DNA of 64,000 nucleotides, from contig NZ_FRCX01000013.1 in NCBI RefSeq assembly GCF_900143065.1, positions 1-64,000 of the forward strand. The letters run 5' to 3'. This DNA comes from Duganella sacchari (GTDB lineage: Bacteria; Pseudomonadota; Gammaproteobacteria; Burkholderiales; Burkholderiaceae_D). Every line of letters begins with the position of its first letter. Position 1 is the stretch's first letter. Below the pieces are notes generated by a model. It was not told where the DNA came from. It worked only from the letters and a program-made list of their open reading frames with translations, and did not search any database. Below, one piece after another: positions 6,351 to 14,628 of the stretch. The position numbers and the translations under genes are program-made.

Positions 6351-7406
6351 ATGCCAACTCTGTTCGATCCAATCACCATCGGCGATATCACACTGAAAAA
6401 CCGCGTCATCATGGCGCCCCTGACCCGTGCCCGCGCCATCGGTGGCGGCCGCGTGCCGAACGCGCTGATGGCCAAGTATTACGAGCAACGCGCTACCGCC
6501 GGCCTGATCCTGAGCGAAGCCACTGCCGTCACGCCACAAGGCGTGGGCTATGCCGATACGCCGGGCCTGTGGTCCGATGAGCAGGTGGAAGGCTGGAAGC
6601 AAGTCACCGCCGCCGTGCACGCCAAGGGCGGCGTGATTTTCGCGCAGCTGTGGCATGTGGGCCGTATCTCGGATCCAAGCTTCCTGAACGGCGAAGCGCC
6701 CGTGTCGGCCAGCGCGATTGCAGCGGAAGGCCATGTGAGCCTGCTGCGTCCGCAACGCCCGTACCCGGTGCCGCGCGCGCTGGAGACTTCGGAACTGGCC
6801 GGTGTGGTGGCTGCTTATAAAAAAGCTGCCGAGAACGCCAAGAAGGCTGGCTTTGATGGCGTACAAATTCACGGCGCCAACGGCTATCTGCTGGACCAGT
6901 TCCTGCAAAGTAAAACCAACCAGCGTACCGATAACTACGGCGGTTCGGTTGAAAACCGTGCACGTCTGATGCTGGAAGTCACCGATGCTGTGATTGAAGT
7001 CTGGGGCGCTGACCGTGTCGGCATGCACCTGGCGCCGCGCCGCGATTCGCACGATATGGGCGATGCCAACCCGGCCGAGACCTTCGGCTATGTGGCGCGC
7101 GAACTGGGCAAGCGCAAGATTGCGTTCATCGCTGCGCGTGAAGCGGTGGGTGACGATAGCCTGGGCCCGCTGCTGAAGAAGGAATTTGGCGGCGTGTTTA
7201 TCGCGAATGAGAAGATGGACAAGTCCGTTGCGCAGCAGGTGCTGGATAGCGGCAACGCGGATGCGATCGCATTTGGCAAGGACTACATTTCCAACCCGGA
7301 TCTGGTGCGCCGCCTGGAAATCGATGCGCCGCTGAACAAGTGGAATGCCGATACTTTCTATGCACCGGGCGAAGTTGGTTATACCGACTACCCTGCCCTG
7401 GCTTGA
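6351..7406 (+). CDS. Alkene reductase, old yellow enzyme family (NemA-like)
   Basis: This 351-residue FMN TIM-barrel enzyme reduces activated C=C bonds of enals, enones, maleimides or nitro compounds with NAD(P)H. Visible motifs are the N-terminal ITLKNRVIMAPLTRARA, QLWHVGR, the substrate-binding HGANGYLLDQFLQ and NYGGSVENR. Where most family members have R-(I/L)-SP this one has MHLAPRRD, and the late flavin motif reads FGKDYISNPDL instead of FGRPFI. It therefore belongs to a distinct subclass. Partnering with an ArsR-type regulator suggests induction by electrophiles. ATG 6351 follows a GGGAG ribosome site. Confidence 0.92.
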   Translation: MPTLFDPITIGDITLKNRVIMAPLTRARAIGGGRVPNALMAKYYEQRATAGLILSEATAVTPQGVGYADTPGLWSDEQVEGWKQVTAAVHAKGGVIFAQLWHVGRISDPSFLNGEAPVSASAIAAEGHVSLLRPQRPYPVPRALETSELAGVVAAYKKAAENAKKAGFDGVQIHGANGYLLDQFLQSKTNQRTDNYGGSVENRARLMLEVTDAVIEVWGADRVGMHLAPRRDSHDMGDANPAETFGYVARELGKRKIAFIAAREAVGDDSLGPLLKKEFGGVFIANEKMDKSVAQQVLDSGNADAIAFGKDYISNPDLVRRLEIDAPLNKWNADTFYAPGEVGYTDYPALA

Positions 7407-7412
7407 TTAGTA

Positions 7413-7456
7413 CCCCGCAGCCCGCACGGCTGCGGGGTCTGACCCCGTCCGGGGTC
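7413..7456 (+). terminator. Two GC-rich stem-loops after the reductase gene
   Basis: CCCCGCAGC (7413-7421) pairs with GCTGCGGGG (7429-7437) around a 7-base loop. It is followed by GACCCC/GGGGTC (7441-7456). The stems lie between convergent genes and probably terminate both. There is no T-run, so factor-assisted termination is possible. Confidence 0.5.
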
Positions 7457-7477
7457 AGCCCCCTCCATCGCTGAGGG

Positions 7478-8431
7478 TTAACGCGGTTGCGTGTAGTTCA
7501 CTGGTACGAACACGTAGCCGCCTTTGCTGCTCACGCGCACATGGCCCAGCGCCGGGAACGACAGGTGCGGCGCGCCAATCAAATAGCCATCCTTGGCCGC
7601 TGCGGCAAACGCTTCCTTGCGTTCGGCAATTGCAATTTTGCTGTCCATGTCGAACTGGATGCCGACGCCCGGATCTTCAAACTGCACCGCCTGCACGTGC
7701 AACAGGTCACCCAGTAACACCAGCTTCTGCCCTTTGCTTTCCACCACATACGTGATGTGGCCTGGCGTATGCCCGCCGTTGAAGTAGGATTTAATCCCCG
7801 GCACCAGCTCGGTATTGGCGACGATAGGCTGGAACTTGCCGGCCTTGACGTAGGGATTAATCGACATCATCGGCCCCTGGAAATTATCCTTGGCTTCGCC
7901 GGAAGCCTTGTCCAGATTGGTCTGGTTCAAATAGTAGTCCGCATCCAGCTTGCCCGCGCGCACCACCGCATTCGGGAACACGCGCTGTTCATTGGACGCC
8001 AACCCACCGACGTGGTCGCCATGCATATGGCTGATGTAGACTTCATCGACCTGCTCCGGCTTGTAGCCGGACGCTTTCAGATTGGTCACAAGCTGGCCCA
8101 GCGTTGGGCCGAACAGGCTGGCGGCGCCGGTGTCGATCAACACCAGCTTGGTACCCGTGTTAATCAGGAAGCCGTTGACCGAGGTTTGCAAAGGGCTTTT
8201 CTGGAACGACTTGTCCAGCGCAGCGATGGTCTTGGCCGGCGGCTGTTTCAGCAGTTTTTCCACCGGCAGGTCCAGCGTGCCGTCGTTGAGCACCGTGACT
8301 TCAAAATCGCCCAGCGTGGTGCGATAAAAACCAGGCGCCTGGAAACGGGCCATCGGCGCGGCGGCGTGCGCGGCTGTCGCGGCCAGCAAGGTGGCGATGA
8401 GGGCCAAAGGCTTCAAAATACTCGTGGACAT
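7478..8431 (-). CDS. Exported MBL-fold metallo-hydrolase
   Basis: The 317-residue protein begins with a Sec signal peptide (LALIATLLAATAAHA) and continues with the metallo-beta-lactamase fold. The zinc motif is SHMHGDHVGGL, with further ligands in FNGGHTPGH and LLGDLLH. The MBL fold covers a broad set of hydrolases including lactonases and beta-lactamase-like enzymes; the substrate cannot be told from sequence. The signal peptide places it in the periplasm. It is monocistronic and divergent from the iron-signalling locus. Confidence 0.88.
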   Translation of the reverse strand: MSTSILKPLALIATLLAATAAHAAAPMARFQAPGFYRTTLGDFEVTVLNDGTLDLPVEKLLKQPPAKTIAALDKSFQKSPLQTSVNGFLINTGTKLVLIDTGAASLFGPTLGQLVTNLKASGYKPEQVDEVYISHMHGDHVGGLASNEQRVFPNAVVRAGKLDADYYLNQTNLDKASGEAKDNFQGPMMSINPYVKAGKFQPIVANTELVPGIKSYFNGGHTPGHITYVVESKGQKLVLLGDLLHVQAVQFEDPGVGIQFDMDSKIAIAERKEAFAAAAKDGYLIGAPHLSFPALGHVRVSSKGGYVFVPVNYTQPR

Positions 8432-8535
8432 GACTTCCCTTATTTTTGATTGATGTCAGAAACACTACCATACCTCAAAAGCATTGCTTGCACATTCTGC
8501 TATCGACAAACGGCCGGATCTCGCTTAACATGAAT

Positions 8536-8554
8536 GCAAATAATTCTCATTACG
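8536..8554. promoter_or_regulatory. Fur-box-like sequence before the sigma/anti-sigma gene
   Basis: The 19-mer starting at 8536 (GCAAATAATTCTCATTACG) matches the Fur box GATAATGATAATCATTATC at 12 of 19 positions by my alignment, including the CATT core. It lies just before the gene for an iron-type ECF sigma factor, where Fur repression is usual. It overlaps the ATG of the longest reading frame, which argues against that ATG as the true start. Confidence 0.55.
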
Positions 8555-8563
8555 TTTTTGCCG

Positions 8564-9868
8564 GTGTCTGTCAATCCGCTTCCCTCCCCTACCTTCGAGA
8601 CGCTGTATCTTGATCATCACGCCTGGCTCAGAAGCTGGCTGCACCGTCGCCTCGACAACAGCAGCGAAGCGTCGGATCTGGCGCAGGATACCTTCGTCAA
8701 TGTCATCACCACCGGCTACGTCGAGGAGATACGTGAACCACGGCCATTCCTGGCGACGATCGCCAGGCGCCTGCTGGCCCACCACCATCGCCGCCACATC
8801 CTGGAAAGCGCTTACCTGGAGGCGCTCGCCGCCCTGCCACCAGACTGCACGCCCGCACCGGAAATGCGCCTGATGGCGTTGCAGGCACTGCAGGAAGTCG
8901 ACCAGGCACTGGCTGGCTTGCCGCCCGCCGTCAAAGAAACCTTTCTGCTGGCGCAGCTCGAAGGCCTGACGTATGAGCAGATTGCCGCGCGCCTCGACGT
9001 GTCGACCAGTTCAGTCAAGCAGTACCTGGCGCGCGCGAACCGGCAGTGCATCGATTCCGTGTGCGAGCGCTTCAACCAGCTGCATGGTGCTGCCGCCTAT
9101 CAGGCCTTGTCGCCGATGCGCAAACCGGCTTCGCCGGGCCGGCGCAAAAGCATCGCATTGCTGCTGGGCCTCGGCGCCGCTGGCGGTGCTGGCGTGTTCG
9201 GATCCCGTTCGCAGCCATGGCAGCAGCTGGCTGCCGATCTACATACCGGCGTGGGCGAGCAGCGGGAGTGGACGCTGTCCGATGGCACCCGCGTGCTGTT
9301 GAATACCAGTAGTGCGGTCAACGTGCGGTTTGACGGCAAGCAGCGTCTGCTCACGCTGGTGGCTGGCGAGATCCGGGTCATCAGCGGCCATCGCACCACC
9401 GACAAAGAACGGCCTTTGCTGGTGCAGACGGCAGAAGGCCGGGTGCGCGCCCTGGGAACCGCATTTACCGTGCGTCAGCAGGATGGCCGCACCGAGGTCG
9501 CCGTGCAGCAAAGCGCCGTGGAAATGACACCCGCCGCCGCAACGGGCAGTGTGCGCCTGCTGCGTGCCGGCCAGCGCGCGTGGTTCACCGCCGCCGACAT
9601 CGGCCCGGCCCTGCCCGCATCCGCCGACCATGCCGCCTGGACGCTGGGGGCCATGGTTGCCGACAATATGCGCCTGGACGATTTCCTGATGGAGCTGGGC
9701 CGCTATCGCTGCGGCGTCCTGCGTTGCGATCCGGCCGTCGCCGGGCTGCGCTTGTCCGGCGTATTCCCGCTCAAGGACACCAGTGCGATTCTGGCCATGC
9801 TGCCAGCGTCCTTGCCCGTGCGGATCCGCTCGGTGAGCCGGTATTGGATCACGGTCGATAAAAAATAA
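8564..9868 (+). CDS. Single-polypeptide ECF sigma factor (FecI type) fused to FecR anti-sigma domain
   Basis: One continuous frame encodes both halves of a cell-surface-signalling pair. Residues 1-165 are a FecI-type sigma factor with region 2 (FETLYLDHHAWLRSWLHRRL, then SEASDLAQDTF) and region 4 (GLTYEQIAARLDVSTSSVKQYL). Residues 193-211 (RRKSIALLLGLGAAGGAGV) form one membrane helix. Residues 225 onwards are the FecR periplasmic domain (GEQREWTLSDGTRVLLNT, then LVAGEIRV). The usual FecR cytoplasmic anti-sigma domain (DUF4880) is missing. I favour GTG 8564, giving MSVNPLPSPTF, because FecI proteins start this way and ATG 8534 lies in the Fur box, though no clear ribosome site is seen. A hybrid of this type, IutY of Pseudomonas putida, is known. 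Confidence 0.88.
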   Translation: MSVNPLPSPTFETLYLDHHAWLRSWLHRRLDNSSEASDLAQDTFVNVITTGYVEEIREPRPFLATIARRLLAHHHRRHILESAYLEALAALPPDCTPAPEMRLMALQALQEVDQALAGLPPAVKETFLLAQLEGLTYEQIAARLDVSTSSVKQYLARANRQCIDSVCERFNQLHGAAAYQALSPMRKPASPGRRKSIALLLGLGAAGGAGVFGSRSQPWQQLAADLHTGVGEQREWTLSDGTRVLLNTSSAVNVRFDGKQRLLTLVAGEIRVISGHRTTDKERPLLVQTAEGRVRALGTAFTVRQQDGRTEVAVQQSAVEMTPAAATGSVRLLRAGQRAWFTAADIGPALPASADHAAWTLGAMVADNMRLDDFLMELGRYRCGVLRCDPAVAGLRLSGVFPLKDTSAILAMLPASLPVRIRSVSRYWITVDKK

Positions 9869-9876
9869 TTATTTTC
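9857..9876. promoter_or_regulatory. AT-rich palindrome, possible second Fur site
   Basis: GATAAAAAATAATTATTTTC spans the stop codon of the sigma/FecR gene and resembles a Fur box with AATAATTATT at its core. It could serve a separate promoter for the receptor gene 63 bases downstream. The AT-rich composition in a GC-rich region makes it notable, but chance similarity cannot be excluded. Confidence 0.3.
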
Positions 9877-9938
9877 TGCCCGATTTCAAATCTCGCGGCA
9901 CCTATCAAGTAAGACCGTTTTTTACTTGAGGAATAGCG

Positions 9939-12362
9939 ATGCAAAACCATTTCAAGCGCAGCCCGATTGCCTGCGCCATTTCCCTGATGTTGTGCCTGGG
10001 TGCAAGCATGCCGCAAGCGCAAGCGCAGAACACGCCGGCATTGCGCGCGCAGGTGCAGGAGTTCAATATCCCGGCAGGTCAGCTGGCCCCTGCCCTGCGC
10101 AGCTTTGCCATGACGGCCGGCGTGACGCTGATTTTTACACCCGAGCAGACTGACTATAAAAACACCGCCGGCCTGCGCGGCGTCTACCTCGTGCCAGATG
10201 GCTTTGCCGAACTGCTGGCCGGCTCGGGCCTGGAAGCGGCGCGCGTGGAGAATGGCTATGTGCTGCGTCCGGTCACGGCCGCAGCGCAAGCGGGCCACGA
10301 AACCGCCTTGCCGGCAGTGACCGTCAGCGCCAGCCGTCCACTGACAACGGAAGGCACGGGCTCGTACACGGCATCGGCGGCGACCACGGCAACCCGCATG
10401 GAATTGTCGCTGCGCGAAACGCCGCAATCGGTCAGCGTGCTGACGCGCCACCAGATTGACGACCAGGGACTGGTCACGCTGGACGATGCGGTTAAAAACA
10501 TCACCGGCCTGGTGATGCAGAAAGGCTATTACTCGGGCAATTCCGGCAGCTTCAGTGCGCGCGGCTTCCCGATCACCAATATGCTGCTTGACGGCCTGCC
10601 CACCAGCATGGGCGCCAATGGCACGTTCAACGCCGACAATGCCGATCTGGTCATCTACGACCGCATTGAAGTGGTGCGCGGCGCCAATGGCCTGACCAGC
10701 GGCAGCGGCAATCCGTCTGCCGCCATCAACATGGTGCGCAAGCGTCCGACGGCCGATCAGCAAGTCTCGCTGACGGCCAGCGCCGGCCGCTGGAACGACT
10801 ACCAGTTGCAGCTCGACGCCGCCAACGCGCTCAATGAAGCCAAAACCCTGCGCGGCCGCACCGTCATCAGCGTACAGGACAAAGACAATTTCTACGATGT
10901 CGCGCACGACCGCATACAACATGTCTACGGCATTATCGAAGCCGACATTGCGCCGGGCGCCACGCTGACCGTCGGCGCGCATTATCGCAAGCTGAAAAAT
11001 ATTGGCGGCTACCAGGAATTTCCGACCCACGACAATGGCGCGCAACTGAATCTGCCACGCTCCACCACACTGGGCAACGCCTACGATTTCTGGCACCAGA
11101 CCGACAAGACCATCTTTGCAGAACTGGAGCAGCGCTTTGGCAAGGGCTGGAAGGCCAGACTGTCGGCCATCAAGAAGTGGCAGGACCTCGATACCATCTT
11201 CTCGTCCTTCGGCGGCAGCGAAGGCGCCTATACGCAAAACAGCCAGGCCTACAAACTGGATAACCAGCAAAGCAGCTTCGACGCCAATGTTGGCGGTCCA
11301 TTCTCCTTGCTGGGGCGCGCGCATGAAGTGTCTATCGGCGTCAGCCGCCGCAAGGCGTTCAACAATAACTATGGCGACTGGGGCGTGCGCGATACGCCGC
11401 TGGCGCTCGATCCCTTCCACTGGGATCCTTATGCGGCGTCGCGCCCGGTGGCCAACTACGACCGCTGGGCCACCGTCAGCACCTTGCGCGAAACCGGCCT
11501 GTATGGCGCGGCGCGGTTCAGCGTTACCGATCCGCTGTCGGTAATCGTTGGCGCCCGCAGCAGCTGGTATGACTACACCAATGAGCGCAGCCACGACGGC
11601 TACAAGGTCACACGCGAAATCACGCCCTATGCCGGCGCCGTCTACGACCTCAACACCACGCACTCACTGTACGCCAGCTGGACGCAGATCTTCCAGCCGC
11701 AAAGCGCGGTGGATGTGAACGGCAACCTGCTCAAGCCGGTCACCGGCACCAATTACGAAGCCGGCGTCAAAGGCGAGTATTTCGGCGGCCTGCTGAATGC
11801 CAGCCTGGCGGTGTTCCAGGTCAGCCAGGAAAACCGTGCGATGACAGACCGCAGCGGCCCATCGCCTTGCCCGGGTAGCGGCGCGACATTCTGCTCGCGC
11901 GCCTCAGGCAAAGTGGAAAGCAAGGGCATGGAGTTTGAAGTCAGCGGCGAGCTGACACCGGGCTGGCAGGCGACCGCCGGCTATGCTTATGTGTCGGCCA
12001 AATATGTGACCGACTCCAATGCCGCCAACATCGGCAAGCTGTTTGATCCTGATTTGCCGCGCCACCAGTTCAAGGCCTCCACCAGCTATCGCCTGCCAGG
12101 CGACTTGCAGCGCTGGCGCGTAGGCGGCTCGGTGACCACGCAAAATGCCGTCTACTCGTCCGACGATGCCAGCGTTCAGCAAGGCGGTTATGCCGTGGTC
12201 GGCCTGCATGCTGGCTACCAGTTCGACGATCACCTCAGCCTGCGCCTGAATGTGAATAATGTGTTCGACAAGACTTACCTGCAGGGCATAGGCTGGACCG
12301 GTGGCGGCAACACCTACGGTGCGCCGCGCAATGCTACGTTGACGCTGAACTACAAGCTTTAA
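9939..12362 (+). CDS. TonB-dependent siderophore receptor with STN signalling domain
   Basis: The 807-residue outer-membrane receptor has a signal peptide (to about residue 28, MPQAQAQ) and an STN domain at about 45-110 (FNIPAGQLAPALRSFAMTAG). A TonB-box-like ALPAVTVSA follows, then the plug (LRETPQSVSVLTRHQIDDQG, VVRGANGLTSG) and a 22-strand barrel ending in aromatic-poor LTLNYKL. The STN domain marks a transducer that reports ligand binding to a FecR-type periplasmic domain, here the fused protein encoded just upstream. It resembles receptors for hydroxamate or pyoverdine-type ferric siderophores; the exact ligand is unknown. GAGGAAT precedes ATG 9939. The 3' end overlaps the convergent barrel gene by 4 bp. 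Confidence 0.93.
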   Translation: MQNHFKRSPIACAISLMLCLGASMPQAQAQNTPALRAQVQEFNIPAGQLAPALRSFAMTAGVTLIFTPEQTDYKNTAGLRGVYLVPDGFAELLAGSGLEAARVENGYVLRPVTAAAQAGHETALPAVTVSASRPLTTEGTGSYTASAATTATRMELSLRETPQSVSVLTRHQIDDQGLVTLDDAVKNITGLVMQKGYYSGNSGSFSARGFPITNMLLDGLPTSMGANGTFNADNADLVIYDRIEVVRGANGLTSGSGNPSAAINMVRKRPTADQQVSLTASAGRWNDYQLQLDAANALNEAKTLRGRTVISVQDKDNFYDVAHDRIQHVYGIIEADIAPGATLTVGAHYRKLKNIGGYQEFPTHDNGAQLNLPRSTTLGNAYDFWHQTDKTIFAELEQRFGKGWKARLSAIKKWQDLDTIFSSFGGSEGAYTQNSQAYKLDNQQSSFDANVGGPFSLLGRAHEVSIGVSRRKAFNNNYGDWGVRDTPLALDPFHWDPYAASRPVANYDRWATVSTLRETGLYGAARFSVTDPLSVIVGARSSWYDYTNERSHDGYKVTREITPYAGAVYDLNTTHSLYASWTQIFQPQSAVDVNGNLLKPVTGTNYEAGVKGEYFGGLLNASLAVFQVSQENRAMTDRSGPSPCPGSGATFCSRASGKVESKGMEFEVSGELTPGWQATAGYAYVSAKYVTDSNAANIGKLFDPDLPRHQFKASTSYRLPGDLQRWRVGGSVTTQNAVYSSDDASVQQGGYAVVGLHAGYQFDDHLSLRLNVNNVFDKTYLQGIGWTGGGNTYGAPRNATLTLNYKL

Positions 12363-13423
12363 AACGTCAGCGGCAGCCGGAGCGACAACTGCACGTCCGG
12401 CGTGTCGCGGGTGAGACCAGCGCCCACCGTGACATTCACGGTGCGCTTCTCGTTGATCCGGTAGGAAAAGCCTACCAGCAGCGTACCCAGCTGGGTACGC
12501 ACCGATCCCGGTACCGTCACGCCGTTCTGCCGCGTGCGGGCGATGGAACTATGGTCGTAGCCAAAGCTGATCAGTGCACGGTCGTTGAGCGCCAGGCCTA
12601 CGCCAAAGTTAAAGCCAAACACATCGCCAGGCGCCACGGTTCCCAAGGGCTCCCACTGGCCATTCAAGACCTTGCGGTTGACGCCGCTGCGCTTGAAGTT
12701 GTGCAGGTAGCTGACGCTGCCAAACAGTATCGCCGGGTCGCTGGGATAGAGCCACGTCACGCTCGGTTGCAAGGCATAGAAGCCAGAGCCGGTGGGCAGC
12801 TCCAGCGGCAGTCCTGTGCCGGTGACGTTGGGGCCGATGCAGCGTGGGCTGCAATCCGTCACCACATTGAAAGGATCGATCCCGGTGCGCGATTTGACGC
12901 GCAGTCCGGCGACGTAAAAAGCCTGGTCGCCGCCGCCCTCATTCAACTGATAGCGCAGCCCCAGTTCAGCATCCCCCATGCCTTTGCCGCTGGTGTCGAA
13001 TACATTGTCGACGCCAGTGCCGGTGAACACTTCGCGGCTCACGGTGGAGTCGCTGCGGTACACATACGGCAGCTTGATTTCCAGTTCGGCGCGCCGGCTC
13101 AGGCCGTAGCGGAGGGTCAGCGCAGCCGTGGTGGTATTGCGCTTGACCTCGCGCACATCCACCAGGCCGATCAACAACGCCGGGATGATGGTGTACCCGA
13201 CCAGTACCACCCGGTTGCTGGAGGCATAGCCAAACTGCAGTGATGGCTCCAGCACCAGTTTACCGCGCGGCGTCAGCACGCCGGGCTGCTCGAACAGCGG
13301 GGCGACGGCGGGCGGCCGGCTGTCGCCAGCCGGCGCCTCCCCCACCTGATTTTGCGCCTGCGCCCACACACACCATGACAACATCGCCAGCACACTGGCT
13401 TGCCGCTTCGTACTCGAACGCAT
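12359..13423 (-). CDS. Outer-membrane beta-barrel protein, FapF-like position
   Basis: The 354-residue exported protein has a signal peptide ending AQAQ and then alternating amphipathic strands typical of a beta barrel. It ends in a C-terminal LSLRLPLTF with terminal Phe, the usual outer-membrane insertion signal. The sequence resembles the broad transporter/phenol-meta family of small barrels. It is the last gene of the cluster that also encodes the Gly-rich subunit, two small exported proteins and a C39 peptidase, the slot taken by the FapF export pore in Pseudomonas. It lacks an obvious long N-terminal coiled coil like that of FapF. Assignment as the amyloid pore is by position and fold. 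Confidence 0.7.
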   Translation of the reverse strand: MRSSTKRQASVLAMLSWCVWAQAQNQVGEAPAGDSRPPAVAPLFEQPGVLTPRGKLVLEPSLQFGYASSNRVVLVGYTIIPALLIGLVDVREVKRNTTTAALTLRYGLSRRAELEIKLPYVYRSDSTVSREVFTGTGVDNVFDTSGKGMGDAELGLRYQLNEGGGDQAFYVAGLRVKSRTGIDPFNVVTDCSPRCIGPNVTGTGLPLELPTGSGFYALQPSVTWLYPSDPAILFGSVSYLHNFKRSGVNRKVLNGQWEPLGTVAPGDVFGFNFGVGLALNDRALISFGYDHSSIARTRQNGVTVPGSVRTQLGTLLVGFSYRINEKRTVNVTVGAGLTRDTPDVQLSLRLPLTF

Positions 13424-13440
13424 CGCCGCTCCTTGATGGA

Positions 13441-13935
13441 TTACTTGACGATTGCAGCGCTCAAGGCATCGCGCAGACTGCTTTCAAAATTCACCGCCTT
13501 GAGCATGGCCAGATTGCTGACGGTGGTGCTAATCGTCGTCTGGCTGCGTATCGCCTGATCGTTGACGCTGTTCTGTATGACCAGCGCGCCCAGTCCCTGC
13601 GGGGACAGCGGCTCGGCCAGGTTGCCGGCGCCATTCTGTACCACCACGGCAGCCAGCGCATCGCTGGCCATCGCGGCTTCCGCAGCACTCAACTGTGTCA
13701 TATCGGCGATGGAAAAATGGGTACTGGCTACAACACTGCCATTGATCGAAACCAAACGTTCAACACCTAGCGAAACCTGCAGGCCGCCGCCCAGCGAAAA
13801 ACCGCCGCGCGCTTGCGCCAGCTGGCTGTCATCCACCGCAGTCCAGTCATCCGTTGGATCCGGTGTGCCAGCACCAGCGGAGGCCATCGCACCGCAAAAC
13901 AGCAGCATCAGCCAGGGCCAATGACGGGTAGGCAT
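13441..13935 (-). CDS. Small exported Fap-cluster protein with RGG site (FapE-like position)
   Basis: This 164-residue protein has a signal peptide (LMLLFCGAMASAGAG), then DDSQLAQARGG, followed by FSLGGGLQVSLGVERLVSIN. The residues before Gly44-Gly45 have Leu at -7 and Gln at -8, as in double-glycine leaders. The gene for a C39 peptidase lies immediately upstream. The C-terminal half contains ALVIQNSVNDQAIRSQTTI, a short Gln/Asn-bearing motif like those in Fap accessory proteins. It is probably a minor fibre or assembly component. It lies 17 bp before the barrel gene in the same operon. The family is not certain. Confidence 0.65.
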   Translation of the reverse strand: MPTRHWPWLMLLFCGAMASAGAGTPDPTDDWTAVDDSQLAQARGGFSLGGGLQVSLGVERLVSINGSVVASTHFSIADMTQLSAAEAAMASDALAAVVVQNGAGNLAEPLSPQGLGALVIQNSVNDQAIRSQTTISTTVSNLAMLKAVNFESSLRDALSAAIVK

Positions 13936-13950
13936 AAGAAGTCCTCCCTA

Positions 13951-14628
13951 TTAATAGTTGCCACTGCCATTCTTGGGCAGGGTCAGGTCGGTCAGGCTGC
14001 CACGGTTGATCGCGGCATCCAGCGGTGCCTGCGGCGCCAGCCGCCACTCCGCTACCTGGTTAAAGTGTGGCTGGCCGGCCCAGTTATGGATCACAAACAG
14101 CAGCCGGTCTGGCCACATCGCTTCAAACGCATCCCGGCGCAGCGCCCGCGTGCCGCCGGCCGGATCGCCGATCAGCACCCGTTGCTGGTCCATGCCTTTG
14201 ATGACGACAAAATGCAGATAGCCATTATCGACGATCCGCACAATTGCCGGAAAGCGCGCCTCGGCCAGCTTTTGCAGCGGCTGCTGATAGCCGTCGGCGA
14301 TAAAGCCCAGCTGCGCCAGGTAGCGCTTCATGTCCAGCAGCGAGAATCCTTCGCGCTGGATTTTTTGCTGGTCGCCCTCGGCGTACATGGCCGAGAATAC
14401 CTGCTCCTCGCTGACGGGCTTGTCGTAGTGGTAGCTCAGCAGCGTCGCCAGCGCGGCTGAGCCGCAACTGAAATCGTGCTGCTGATGCACCGTCGAGCGG
14501 AAGCGCGCTTCCTTGAGGCTGGTCACATGCAGCGTAAAGCCCGCGCCGCCAACGCTGGGCAGGTCCGCCGCAGTCGCCGCTCCCATGCACAGCGCTGCGG
14601 TCAACAAAATAAGGGATAGTGATTTCAT
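13951..14628 (-). CDS. Free-standing C39-family cysteine peptidase, FapD-like
   Basis: The 225-residue exported protein has a signal peptide (LILLTAALCMGAATA) and a C39 peptidase domain without any ABC transporter. The catalytic set is visible: QQHDFSCGSAALATLL with the nucleophile Cys, HFVVIKGM with His, and GDPAGGTR with Asp. FapD of the Pseudomonas functional-amyloid cluster has the same length and fold. C39 peptidases cut after Gly-Gly, and two neighbouring exported proteins carry RGG sites with leader-like spacing, so they are candidate substrates. The start overlaps the upstream small gene by 4 bp (ATGA), showing translational coupling. Confidence 0.8.
   Translation of the reverse strand: MKSLSLILLTAALCMGAATAADLPSVGGAGFTLHVTSLKEARFRSTVHQQHDFSCGSAALATLLSYHYDKPVSEEQVFSAMYAEGDQQKIQREGFSLLDMKRYLAQLGFIADGYQQPLQKLAEARFPAIVRIVDNGYLHFVVIKGMDQQRVLIGDPAGGTRALRRDAFEAMWPDRLLFVIHNWAGQPHFNQVAEWRLAPQAPLDAAINRGSLTDLTLPKNGSGNY

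Noticed and set aside
9849..11663. 604-residue minus-strand open frame
   Set aside because: It is antisense to the TonB receptor and the end of the sigma/FecR gene, both strongly supported.
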